A DNA stretch of 64,000 nucleotides from Bacillus safensis. Its GTDB lineage: Bacteria; Bacillota; Bacilli; Bacillales; Bacillaceae. Positions 43,940 to 51,137 of the stretch are shown here, piece by piece; position 1 is the first letter of the stretch; each line of letters opens with the position of its first letter. A model generated the notes under the pieces. That model was not told the DNA's origin, did no database searches, and saw only the letters and a list, made by a program, of their open reading frames with translations. The stretch is taken from NCBI GenBank assembly GCA_030159235.1, contig BSBG01000001.1:603461-667460 (forward strand). The letters are read 5' to 3'. The position numbers were made by a program, and so were the translations under genes.

Positions 43940-44056
43940 TCGCTCACGTTCATCCTCTCTTTTTCTTAGTACATCTTCTTTATCGGTTCGTTATATGATC
44001 TATTATAGCCTACAATATATATCAATACCATTCTAAAGACCTACTACATATAAAAT

Positions 44057-44082
44057 CCCACATTCTCTCAAGAGAATGTGGG
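44057..44082. terminator. Terminator after ykoC
   Basis: CCCACATTCTCT and AGAGAATGTGGG form a 12-bp stem (within 44057-44082). The T run is better on the plus strand, but the hairpin sits right after the ykoC stop. Confidence 0.7.
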
Positions 44083-44089
44083 TGTTTTT

Positions 44090-44824
44090 TTAAAAAAAGG
44101 AAATACATATAAAGACACTGATAACAATGAGAAAAAGATACATATAGTCGATCCATGAGGTGCTGATGACATGATAATACGTTCGCTCCCTCGTCCCCGT
44201 GAAGCCCCGTGCTTCCATCGCAATCGCTAAGCGCTCTGATTTTCGTACGCCTTGCGTAAAAAGGGGCAATGCATAACGCATAAAGGCTTTCCAGCTGTTT
44301 TTTTGCTTGTAGCCTCTGATTTTATGCGCAGCCTTCATTTGCTTTAATTCGCTTTGAAACAATGGAATAAACCGGAAGCCAGCAAGCATCCCATACGCCC
44401 ATTTCGGGGACATTCGGCATTGATGAATCAGGCTCATCATAAATGTTGTCAAATCTGTTGTCGACGTAAAAAGGAGACCAAATGTCACAAATCCAAGCAT
44501 TCTGAAAGCGATCGTAAGCCCATTTGTTAAACTCTCCTCTGTGATATGAAACCATGCCCACTTCCAAACGGTATGGTCCCCCTTGCCAAAGGCCGCCATC
44601 ATCCAAAACACGAGAATAAAAAAGAGCAGATAAGGGACAAGCCTTGTGATGAGATACTTCAAATTCCAACCACCTAAGACTAGTCCAATCCCAAGAGCAA
44701 ACAGCCAGATGATGAAGGTTGTTTTAGGATCAGAAATTGCCATGAGACAGCACATCGCAAGCAGATGAGCAAGTAACTTTATGACTGGATTGACAGTTGC
44801 GAGAAAGGAGTGATTACTTTGCAA
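44090..44824 (-). CDS. ykoC: ECF transporter T component YkoC
   Basis: A 244-residue membrane protein of the EcfT/CbiQ family: about five hydrophobic segments and the coupling motifs MLAGFRFIPLFQSELKQM and ARGFTG near the C-terminus. It joins the ATPase (YkoD) to the substrate-binding membrane subunit (YkoE) of the thiamine-precursor ECF transporter. The TTG start at 44824 overlaps the end of ykoD by 11 bases, so translation should be coupled. It is the last gene of the tenA-ykoE-ykoD-ykoC operon under TPP riboswitch control. Confidence 0.88.
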   Translation of the reverse strand: MQSNHSFLATVNPVIKLLAHLLAMCCLMAISDPKTTFIIWLFALGIGLVLGGWNLKYLITRLVPYLLFFILVFWMMAAFGKGDHTVWKWAWFHITEESLTNGLTIAFRMLGFVTFGLLFTSTTDLTTFMMSLIHQCRMSPKWAYGMLAGFRFIPLFQSELKQMKAAHKIRGYKQKNSWKAFMRYALPLFTQGVRKSERLAIAMEARGFTGTRERTYYHVISTSWIDYMYLFLIVISVFICISFF

Positions 44825-46412
44825 GTGTCAGCACATCCTTTCTTTCAGCCACATAGCGATAATGTAGGGGGACTCTCAGCTGATAAGCATCGACAAGATC
44901 CTGATTTGAAAATAAATCAAACGGCGTGCCATCATACACATGCTCTCCTTGATGAAAAAGAAGCACTTGATCGGCACATTCATCGACAAGCTCCATATCA
45001 TGAGTGACCATCAAAATGGTCGTGCCTTGGCGCTGACGCTCTTTTAAACGCCTCATTAATTCCTTCGCCGTTTTTTCATCCTGCCCGAAAGTCGGTTCAT
45101 CTAACAGCAAGACATCCTGATCAAAAAGAAGCATCGTGGCGACACTCAATCTTCTTTTTTGCCCTAAACTTAAAGTGAAAGGATGCGCTTTCGCATGCTC
45201 CGCTAAACCGAACTCTTCCAATAGCTGAATCGTTTTTTCTTTTACAACTGCTTCTGGCCAATTTCGCTGTCTGCCGCCAAATGCGAGTTCATCAAACACT
45301 GTGTCTTGTATAAATTGAAGCTCTGGATTTTGAAACACAAAACCTGCTTTTTCATATAGTAGTCGGTCAGACCATTTTTTAAGGTTGGTTTCTTTTAAGA
45401 AAATATGACCTTTTTTAGCTGGCTCTAAACGGATCAAATGTTTGAGACAGGTACTTTTACCGCTTCCATTCTCCCCAATAATCGCTACCCAATCTCCTGC
45501 TTTGATATCTAGCTGAAGGTTACTCATAATCCGTTTTTTTCCGTAGCTTAATTGAAGATCGTCTGTACGTATCATGGTCTCTCGTTCGATCGATGGCACT
45601 TTTTTATGCTGCTCTTTTCTATCTTCATAGGTTCTCATAAGGGTTTGACTCATTGGATGAAAGGGATCTTGAATGATCGTGGACCATTTCTCGGGAAATA
45701 ATTTTGGCCGCCAAATTCCTGCCGCTTTCATTTCCTCCTCATATGCCGTGAGCACAGCTTTTGGAGATCCGTCTGCTAAAATGCTGCCTTGATCATCTAA
45801 TAAAATCACCCGATCCATCCATTCGATGACACCGTCTAGCACATGCTCTACAAAAATCATGGTTTGCTGCTGATCGGCTGCAAGCTGCTGCAGCAGTTGA
45901 AATATGTCCATTCTGCCTGCTGGATCAAGCTGCGCGGTCGGTTCATCAAAAAATAGAACATCCGGCTGTAATGCTAGTAAACAAGCAAGTGCCAATCGCT
46001 GCTTCATTCCGCCAGATAATGTGTGAATATCTGTATTCGGATCGACATCCAGTTGGACTTTTTGCATGAGCTGCTGAATGATCTCATCCATCTCTTCACG
46101 AGGGACGGAACGGTTCTCTAAGCTAAAGGCAATTTCTTCATTGACGCGATGCATACAAAACTGGGAATCAGGATCTTGAAACATGACGCCTGTATGTCTT
46201 TGTAGCACCACTTCGCCCTGCATGTCTGCTTCCACATGTTCTGGAATAATTCCAGCCAGAACCGAAATGAGCGTCGATTTCCCGCTTCCACTTGGTCCTA
46301 AAATAAGCACCTTTTCCCCTTTTTGAATCGTAAGGGAGATTTGATGCAAAACGGGCTTAGGCTGTTCATAAAAGCGGACAGTAAGATCATTGCACGCGAG
46401 AAATGAATTCAT
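44814..46412 (-). CDS. ykoD: ECF transporter double ATPase YkoD
   Basis: A 532-residue protein with two fused ABC ATPase domains. Domain 1 has Walker A GPSGSGKST near 39, signature LSGGMKQR near 130 and LFFDEPTAQLD. Domain 2 starts about residue 285 and has GENGSGKST near 320, signature LSLGQKRR near 425 and LLLDEPTFGQD. Such fused EcfA1A2 ATPases power ECF vitamin importers. I chose the ATG at 46412 (AAAGGTGAACAGC upstream); a GTG at 46421 is in frame. It overlaps the end of ykoE and the start of ykoC. Confidence 0.92.
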   Translation of the reverse strand: MNSFLACNDLTVRFYEQPKPVLHQISLTIQKGEKVLILGPSGSGKSTLISVLAGIIPEHVEADMQGEVVLQRHTGVMFQDPDSQFCMHRVNEEIAFSLENRSVPREEMDEIIQQLMQKVQLDVDPNTDIHTLSGGMKQRLALACLLALQPDVLFFDEPTAQLDPAGRMDIFQLLQQLAADQQQTMIFVEHVLDGVIEWMDRVILLDDQGSILADGSPKAVLTAYEEEMKAAGIWRPKLFPEKWSTIIQDPFHPMSQTLMRTYEDRKEQHKKVPSIERETMIRTDDLQLSYGKKRIMSNLQLDIKAGDWVAIIGENGSGKSTCLKHLIRLEPAKKGHIFLKETNLKKWSDRLLYEKAGFVFQNPELQFIQDTVFDELAFGGRQRNWPEAVVKEKTIQLLEEFGLAEHAKAHPFTLSLGQKRRLSVATMLLFDQDVLLLDEPTFGQDEKTAKELMRRLKERQRQGTTILMVTHDMELVDECADQVLLFHQGEHVYDGTPFDLFSNQDLVDAYQLRVPLHYRYVAERKDVLTLAK

Positions 46413-46986
46413 GCTGTTCACCTTTGTTTCGTTTTTCTTTCATGATGGCATATTGGTTCAGTACACCGGTTTTGGATAGTGTGTCCACCACCACTTTCGC
46501 TAAGCAGCCGCCAAGTATCATCCCGCTGATGATTTGAGTCACAAGAGTCATGAGTAAAACTTGAGGCGTGTAATAACTAAAGCCATTTGCCACGAGACTA
46601 TACGCCATCGCTCCGATAGCTGCAAAAGCACCCGACAGCATCAGTGTCCACATGCGATACCGTTTATACCCAAAAAGAGCGAAGGCAACTTCTGCCCCAA
46701 GCCCTTGGCATACACCAATCAGCAACGCTGAAAGTCCGAAGTGGCTGCCTGTCAGTAATTCCACAGCCGCGGCGGCTGTTTCCGCAATCAGGGCAGCACC
46801 CGGTTTTTGAATGATATACGCGACAATTGGACTGGCAATGACCCAGATTCCAAACATGATGCTGCCTCCTGCTGGGCCAACAAGTGCTGTTATCGGTAAG
46901 TAAAGCGTGGACCATCCTAAATAGATCACACCGCACGCAACAGATAAAATCACCGCTAGGACAACTTCTTTCATCTTCCATGTCAT
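46387..46986 (-). CDS. ykoE: ECF transporter S component YkoE (thiamine/HMP precursor)
   Basis: A 199-residue protein with about five membrane helices, matching YkoE, the substrate-specificity membrane subunit of the hydroxymethylpyrimidine/thiamine ECF transporter: start MKEVVLAVILSVACGVIYLG, GPAGGSIMFGIWVIASP near 40. The ATG at 46986 follows GGAGGTGCATTCATC and overlaps the tenA stop in ATGA. The longer open frame to 47043 lies inside tenA. B. subtilis has a soluble extra component YkoF before YkoE; here tenA takes that place. Confidence 0.9.
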   Translation of the reverse strand: MTWKMKEVVLAVILSVACGVIYLGWSTLYLPITALVGPAGGSIMFGIWVIASPIVAYIIQKPGAALIAETAAAAVELLTGSHFGLSALLIGVCQGLGAEVAFALFGYKRYRMWTLMLSGAFAAIGAMAYSLVANGFSYYTPQVLLMTLVTQIISGMILGGCLAKVVVDTLSKTGVLNQYAIMKEKRNKGEQHEFISRVQ

Positions 46987-47669
46987 GATGAATGCACCTC
47001 CAGTTGGACTGGCCACTCTTCTACAGTGAATGCCATTTCCCAAAACTTGTACTCTAGCTGACAGCTTAAGATAAAGTGCTGTTTCATTTTCTCCTTTTCC
47101 TTCTCACTTGCTGCTTCCGCCAACTGATCAAGCCGCTTACAAAGCTCACCCGTGACAGAATCGGTTAATCCTCCATAAAACGTGATCCATTCATAAAATG
47201 GATGTGACGGGTCTGGCTGCACGTCTGAGAGCATTCGTTTCCCTATCTCCCAATACGTCCAAGGACATGGGAGCAGGACAGCGATGATTTCTCCAAGCGT
47301 ACCTTCCTGTGCGACTTGCAGCATGTGATGAATATAGTGATGAGCACTCGGAGCCAAAGAAGCACCTTGCAACTCGTCATACACTGCTCCTGCCACTCGG
47401 CAAAGGTTTTGATGAGGGTGTGTCTCACTATCTAGTACAAACGCAATCTGCTGATGGAAAAACGTAATATCCTCTCTGACTGTACATCTGTTAAGCGCTG
47501 CTGCATAAATTTTAATGAATGCCTGTAAGTATTCTGCATCTTGTTTGACGTAATGAATGATCTGTTCCTTTTCCAGTTTTCCTGATGCCAGTCCCCTGAC
47601 AAACGGATGCTGATAAATGGCTTCAAATATTGGTTCTGCTTCTTTCCTTAATTGCATAGAAAATGTCAT
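46983..47669 (-). CDS. tenA: Thiaminase II TenA (HMP salvage)
   Basis: A 228-residue helical TenA protein. It hydrolyses aminomethyl-pyrimidine from degraded thiamine to hydroxymethyl-pyrimidine for re-use. Motifs are FVRGLASGKLEKEQIIHYVK and QDAEYLQAF near 44, the catalytic cysteine in LPCPWTYWEIG near 135, YEWITFYGG near 162 and LSCQLEYKFWEMAF near 203. It is first in the operon after the TPP riboswitch, with the importer genes behind it, so imported pyrimidine fragments can be salvaged at once. The ATG at 47669 follows AAGAGGAGGC. Confidence 0.95.
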   Translation of the reverse strand: MTFSMQLRKEAEPIFEAIYQHPFVRGLASGKLEKEQIIHYVKQDAEYLQAFIKIYAAALNRCTVREDITFFHQQIAFVLDSETHPHQNLCRVAGAVYDELQGASLAPSAHHYIHHMLQVAQEGTLGEIIAVLLPCPWTYWEIGKRMLSDVQPDPSHPFYEWITFYGGLTDSVTGELCKRLDQLAEAASEKEKEKMKQHFILSCQLEYKFWEMAFTVEEWPVQLEVHSS

Positions 47670-47703
47670 AAAAAAAGCCTCCTCTTTTTCAGTTGAATAA
47701 ATG

Positions 47704-47730
47704 AAAAAGCCACCCCAAATGGAGCGGCCT
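47704..47730 (-). terminator. Expression-platform terminator of the TPP riboswitch
   Basis: On the minus strand GGCCGCTCC, ATTT, GGGGTGGC form a hairpin followed by TTTTTC, placed between aptamer and tenA. It should be favoured when TPP is bound. Confidence 0.8.
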
Positions 47731-47763
47731 TCTTATCGATTCAAACATGAATAAGACAAGGTC

Positions 47764-47860
47764 CAGCTCCACTTCCCTCCGCTAGTACGAACTAGATCAG
47801 GTTCAAAGGGTCCAAGATTTCCTCTTGTCTCAGTCATACATGACTCCCCTAGTGGACTTT
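47764..47860 (-). ncRNA. TPP riboswitch (THI element)
   Basis: The minus-strand sequence has the conserved thi-box parts: CTAGGGGAGT near the 5' end, CTGAGACAAGAGG, then TTTGAACCTGATCTAGTT, and GCGGAGGGAAGTGG at the 3' end with the closing P1 stem. It controls tenA-ykoEDC by thiamine pyrophosphate. Confidence 0.95.
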
Positions 47861-47916
47861 TGTCATTTAATTATCTTTACTCTACACATGTGGTGATTTG
47901 ATGTCAACCGCCTTTC

Positions 47917-49044
47917 TTAATTCAACGTGCTGATTGTTGGCAGACTCTCAATCCCTGCAGCATAGTAGAAATTCAACACACTGAAGAAATCAATCGGCTG
48001 TCCAGTTTTTAAATCGACAGCTAAAATATGGTCTCCGTAATTTGTCAAATCGTCAATATCTAAGCGCCTTGGCGTTGTCTTTCCAAGTGTATCGACAAAG
48101 GTATCGTAATAATATTGTCCGCTTGCATACGATGATTGATGGTACATAAACAATGTTTCCACATCTAAGTAAACGAGAATGGCCTCTGAGGAGCTCGCAT
48201 ACGGAGCTGAGTACGACACAGGTGCCGAAATATTTTTCACTTTCACACTTGAAACCTGATGGGTTCTTTGTTCATATTTTCCATCATAAGGGAAGTAAAA
48301 TACACGTTTCCATTCATAATCGGCTGTCTTCGTTTGCTTGTTGTAAACTTTTGTGCCATTTGCAAATACATCACCGTTTGCATACTCGGCTACAAAGTAT
48401 TGCAAAGTAGACGATAGGGATACAGCTCCTGTGAAATTAGGCGGGTTTTTTGCATTCACTTGTAACGTGTAAGAATCCCCGAAATCCCCTCCGCTTGTGA
48501 TACCAAATGCGTAATCACCTGCTGGTAAATTGGTCAACCCAAGCAGACTGCCTGCCGGCTGAATCAGATCTGTCGGGTAGGCTTGTCCTGTTTCATAATC
48601 CACAACAAATAATTGAACGAAATAATCAGGATTTGAAGAGGTAATACGGCTGATGAGTGCCTGAGATGAAGACGTGCTTAAAAACCATAAATCAACAGGG
48701 TCATCCTCTGTTAAGACAGAAGATTGATTGATTGCTAGTCCATCAATTGAGTGAACAGCAGACGTGCGCATTTTGCCATCTTTAGCTGCTTTTCGCTTGA
48801 TGCTCATTCCTTTCTTCTTATCCACTTTAAAAGATTTCTTCACTTGCTTCTGCTTGATCGAGATTCCTTCATCCTGCTTCAAAAACGACTCTTGCACTTG
48901 CTGAATCGCCTTTTCCGTTAGTGGTGATATTTCCCCATCTGATTTCGGTGCTTCTTCTGCTTTTAATACTGGTGAAAATAGGCCTGTTGCGACGAGTAAA
49001 ACAGACAGTAGAGCTGCGGTGATTTTGACATAAAATGCTCTCAA
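47917..49044 (-). CDS. Secreted protein of unknown function (375 aa)
   Basis: The protein begins with a Sec signal peptide (FYVKITAALLSVLLVATGLFSPVLKAEE; cleavage near LKA). Residues 30-95 are charged, lysine-rich and probably unfolded. A beta-rich domain (about 105-200) with LTEDDPVDLWFLSTSSSQAL and NLPAGDYAFGITSGGDFGDS resembles a bacterial pre-peptidase C-type domain. The C-terminal 170 residues (YFVAEYANGDVFANGTKVYN onwards) are tyrosine-rich and I do not recognise them. There is no protease motif. It is monocistronic; the TTG start at 49044 follows AAAAGGGGATG. It may bind a surface or a polymer; no function can be assigned. Confidence 0.6.
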   Translation of the reverse strand: MRAFYVKITAALLSVLLVATGLFSPVLKAEEAPKSDGEISPLTEKAIQQVQESFLKQDEGISIKQKQVKKSFKVDKKKGMSIKRKAAKDGKMRTSAVHSIDGLAINQSSVLTEDDPVDLWFLSTSSSQALISRITSSNPDYFVQLFVVDYETGQAYPTDLIQPAGSLLGLTNLPAGDYAFGITSGGDFGDSYTLQVNAKNPPNFTGAVSLSSTLQYFVAEYANGDVFANGTKVYNKQTKTADYEWKRVFYFPYDGKYEQRTHQVSSVKVKNISAPVSYSAPYASSSEAILVYLDVETLFMYHQSSYASGQYYYDTFVDTLGKTTPRRLDIDDLTNYGDHILAVDLKTGQPIDFFSVLNFYYAAGIESLPTISTLN

Positions 49045-49146
49045 AGGAACATCCCCTTTTCCCTTATTTGGGTTTTTTACCCTGAGATCATTTTACCATT
49101 ATTCCAATAATTGTTTTGGTCTTTTTTGGGACATTTTTATAACAAA

Positions 49147-49178
49147 AAAAACAGCCGTATGAACTACGACTGGTTTTT
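49147..49178 (-). terminator. Terminator of the DJ-1-like gene
   Basis: CAGCCGTA (49152-49159) pairs with TACGACTG (49165-49172) with one wobble pair. The minus strand ends in TTTTTTTTG. Confidence 0.8.
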
Positions 49179-49185
49179 GATCGTT

Positions 49186-49842
49186 TTATGCAATGGTTTT
49201 GACAAACAAGCGTGCTGTTTCTGCACTTGATCCTGGGTTTTGTCCAGTAATGATTTGCCCGTCAACTACAGCAAATGGTGCAAAGGCATCTCCCTTTTCA
49301 AACACTGCTCCTTGCTCACGAAGCTTTGTTTCCAATAAAAATGGAACCTTTGATGTCAGCTGAACGGCTTCCTCTTCTTCGTTTGTGAAGCCTGTGATTT
49401 TTTTACCTGCGATAAATGATTTTCCATCTTGATTCTTCACATCAATGAATGCTGAAACACCGTGACAAACGGCTCCGACCGCACCATTTTTATCTGAGAT
49501 CGCTAAGATTGCATCAGCTACCAGCTGATTAGATGCAAAGTCGATCATAGGGCCATGTCCTCCCGCAAAGAAAATTCCATCATAATCAGCTGGGTTCACA
49601 TCTGTAAGCGCCTTTGTGTCTTGAAGTAATTCATACACGTCTTGATATTGCGCTGGAACACCTTCTGGAATCGAATTTTTGTCAATTGGTACAGTGCCCC
49701 CTTGAATGGAGACGATTTGTACGTCTAGTTCATTTTCTTTAAAAATATGAAACGGCTCTGCCAATTCTTCTAGCCATAAGCCTGTTGGATGTCCATTCAT
49801 TTCCGGGCTGCTTGTCGAAACTAATAACACTTTCTTACTCAT
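49186..49842 (-). CDS. DJ-1/PfpI-family protein (Hsp31-like)
   Basis: A 218-residue protein of the class I glutamine-amidotransferase-like DJ-1/PfpI superfamily. The nucleophile cysteine lies in GAVCHGVSAF near 127, and the acidic partner and oxyanion region in GIFFAGGHGPMIDF near 88. The STSSPEMNGHPTGLWLEELA start is of the Hsp31/YajL-type branch. Members act as glyoxalase III, deglycase or chaperone under carbonyl or oxidative stress; which holds here is unknown. The ATG at 49842 follows AAAGGATGATCAAG; an ATG at 49851 lacks spacing. Confidence 0.85.
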   Translation of the reverse strand: MSKKVLLVSTSSPEMNGHPTGLWLEELAEPFHIFKENELDVQIVSIQGGTVPIDKNSIPEGVPAQYQDVYELLQDTKALTDVNPADYDGIFFAGGHGPMIDFASNQLVADAILAISDKNGAVGAVCHGVSAFIDVKNQDGKSFIAGKKITGFTNEEEEAVQLTSKVPFLLETKLREQGAVFEKGDAFAPFAVVDGQIITGQNPGSSAETARLFVKTIA

Positions 49843-50099
49843 CTTGATCATCCTTTCGATTTATCATGTGGTTATTTTATATTTTGCACAATTAAATATC
49901 AAACAATATGACTTTGATTCAGCGCTCTTTATGTTATACCCGATTTTCTAAAAAATATGGGATGAATTCAAATCTAATCAATATGTCACATTCTACCATC
50001 AGGGAATTTCATGTAAAATTGTCATTGAGTGATATAATATAAGGAAAGATTGACAGATTTCTCGTCACATAAGGGGACTATTAAAGGAGTGGAAAAGAG

Positions 50100-50264
50100 A
50101 TGAAAACCTATTCGATTGTGATGATCATCATCACACTCTGTATTATATTGGCCGTCTTTTTGATGAACCTAACAGGGGTCATGTACGGAAAAATCATTTT
50201 GGCAGTTGCCGTTGCTCTTTGTCTGACATCCATTATTCGTTTGATGGGTCTTCGAAAAAGATAA
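50100..50264 (+). CDS. Small two-helix membrane protein (54 aa)
   Basis: The ATG at 50100 follows AAAGGAGTGGAAAAGAG. The product has two hydrophobic segments (IVMIIITLCIILAVFLMNL and IILAVAVALCLTSIIRLMG) and ends GLRKR, a positive-inside tail. I do not recognise a family. It stands alone, with a perfect terminator directly after the stop codon. The region upstream contains a TATAAT (50033-50038) that could be its -10 box, though the matching -35 is weak. Confidence 0.65.
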   Translation: MKTYSIVMIIITLCIILAVFLMNLTGVMYGKIILAVAVALCLTSIIRLMGLRKR

Positions 50265-50290
50265 AAGCCGCCCTTTCGAGGGGCGGCTTT
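50264..50290. terminator. Bidirectional terminator
   Basis: AAAGCCGCCC (50264-50273) pairs with GGGCGGCTTT (50281-50290) between the small membrane protein gene and the DUF1304 gene. Confidence 0.9.
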
Positions 50291-50298
50291 ATTTAAGG

Positions 50299-50670
50299 TT
50301 AGATCGCCAGCAGCAGGGCAATTAATGCAAGCATCGCTGGTACTCCTTGTTTGATGATAATTGATTTATTAGATGTTACACCGCCAAAGACTGCTGCGAT
50401 GATCACACAAAGAATGAAAAATAGCTGAATCATATATCCAACAGTATTCGATCCCAAAATGAGCCCCCAAATGAGTCCTGCAGCTAAAAACCCATTATAA
50501 AGCCCTTGATTGGCAAACATCACTTTTACATTTGGATCTTTTTGCAAGTGTTCTGGCAGCTTAAACGATCTCTTCGCCATCTTTGATTCCATAAAGAACA
50601 TTTCTAATAACATGATGACAAGATGTTCAAATGCGACGATTCCTACTAAAATAATTGCTAAAATATTCAA
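50299..50670 (-). CDS. DUF1304 membrane protein
   Basis: A 123-residue protein with four hydrophobic segments. It carries the DUF1304 pattern: FEHLVIMLLEMFFMESKMAKRSF near 15-40, then FANQGLYNGFLAAGLIWG near 53. The function of this family is unknown. The TTG at 50670 follows AAAGGAATTAAC. Its start lies 5 bases after the stop of the ORF6C-like gene, so the two form a small operon. Confidence 0.8.
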   Translation of the reverse strand: MNILAIILVGIVAFEHLVIMLLEMFFMESKMAKRSFKLPEHLQKDPNVKVMFANQGLYNGFLAAGLIWGLILGSNTVGYMIQLFFILCVIIAAVFGGVTSNKSIIIKQGVPAMLALIALLLAI

Positions 50671-50675
50671 TTTAG

Positions 50676-50930
50676 TTAATTCCTTTCTGATAGACGTTCA
50701 CGAATCTCTATTTTATCCGTGTATAAATCAAAGTCTTGTATTAATTCTAACGCTTCATTAAATCGACTTTGTGGAATATCTTTCATTTTTCTCACGCCGA
50801 ATTCCTTTTTAATAAAAGCCATGATGGTATTAATATGAAGCTTACCGTGGCCATCATACTCCAAATGGCTGCAAAAAGTCTGCATCGTCCCTCGAATCAC
50901 CTTTAATTGCTTGGCAGTGACACAACTCAT
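50676..50930 (-). CDS. ORF6C-like domain protein (84 aa)
   Basis: An 84-residue helical protein. The segment KLHINTIMAFIKKEFGVRKM followed by KDIPQSRFNEALELIQ resembles the ORF6C domain found at the C-terminus of phage anti-repressors (family pattern: Lys-Arg-x-Phe-Gly-Val-x-x-Tyr-x-x-Ile-Pro-x-x-x-x-x-x-Ala-x-x-x-Ile). No BRO/AntA DNA-binding domain precedes it. It may be a phage-derived orphan now used by the cell, or just a relic. The ATG at 50930 has AAGGATGAG upstream at rather long spacing. Confidence 0.55.
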   Translation of the reverse strand: MSCVTAKQLKVIRGTMQTFCSHLEYDGHGKLHINTIMAFIKKEFGVRKMKDIPQSRFNEALELIQDFDLYTDKIEIRERLSERN

Positions 50931-51102
50931 TGGTAACGCTCATCCTTTCCTTTGTTTTAACAGCTAAAAAGAATCAAGAATGAAAGAAAAACCTTCCAGT
51001 CTCTATTATATAATGGTTTCATTCGGATATCAAAACAAAAAAGAACAAACATTCGACCAAAAAACCTATCGTGTCATCACAATCCTTTTCTAACTATATT
51101 AA

Positions 51103-51133
51103 AAAGCCGGATTCAATGGTAGAATCCGGCTTT
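51103..51133 (-). terminator. Terminator of the InhA-type protease gene
   Basis: A 12-bp perfect stem AAAGCCGGATTC/GAATCCGGCTTT (51103-51114 with 51122-51133), 5 bases beyond the stop codon. Confidence 0.9.
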
Positions 51134-51137
51134 CTGT

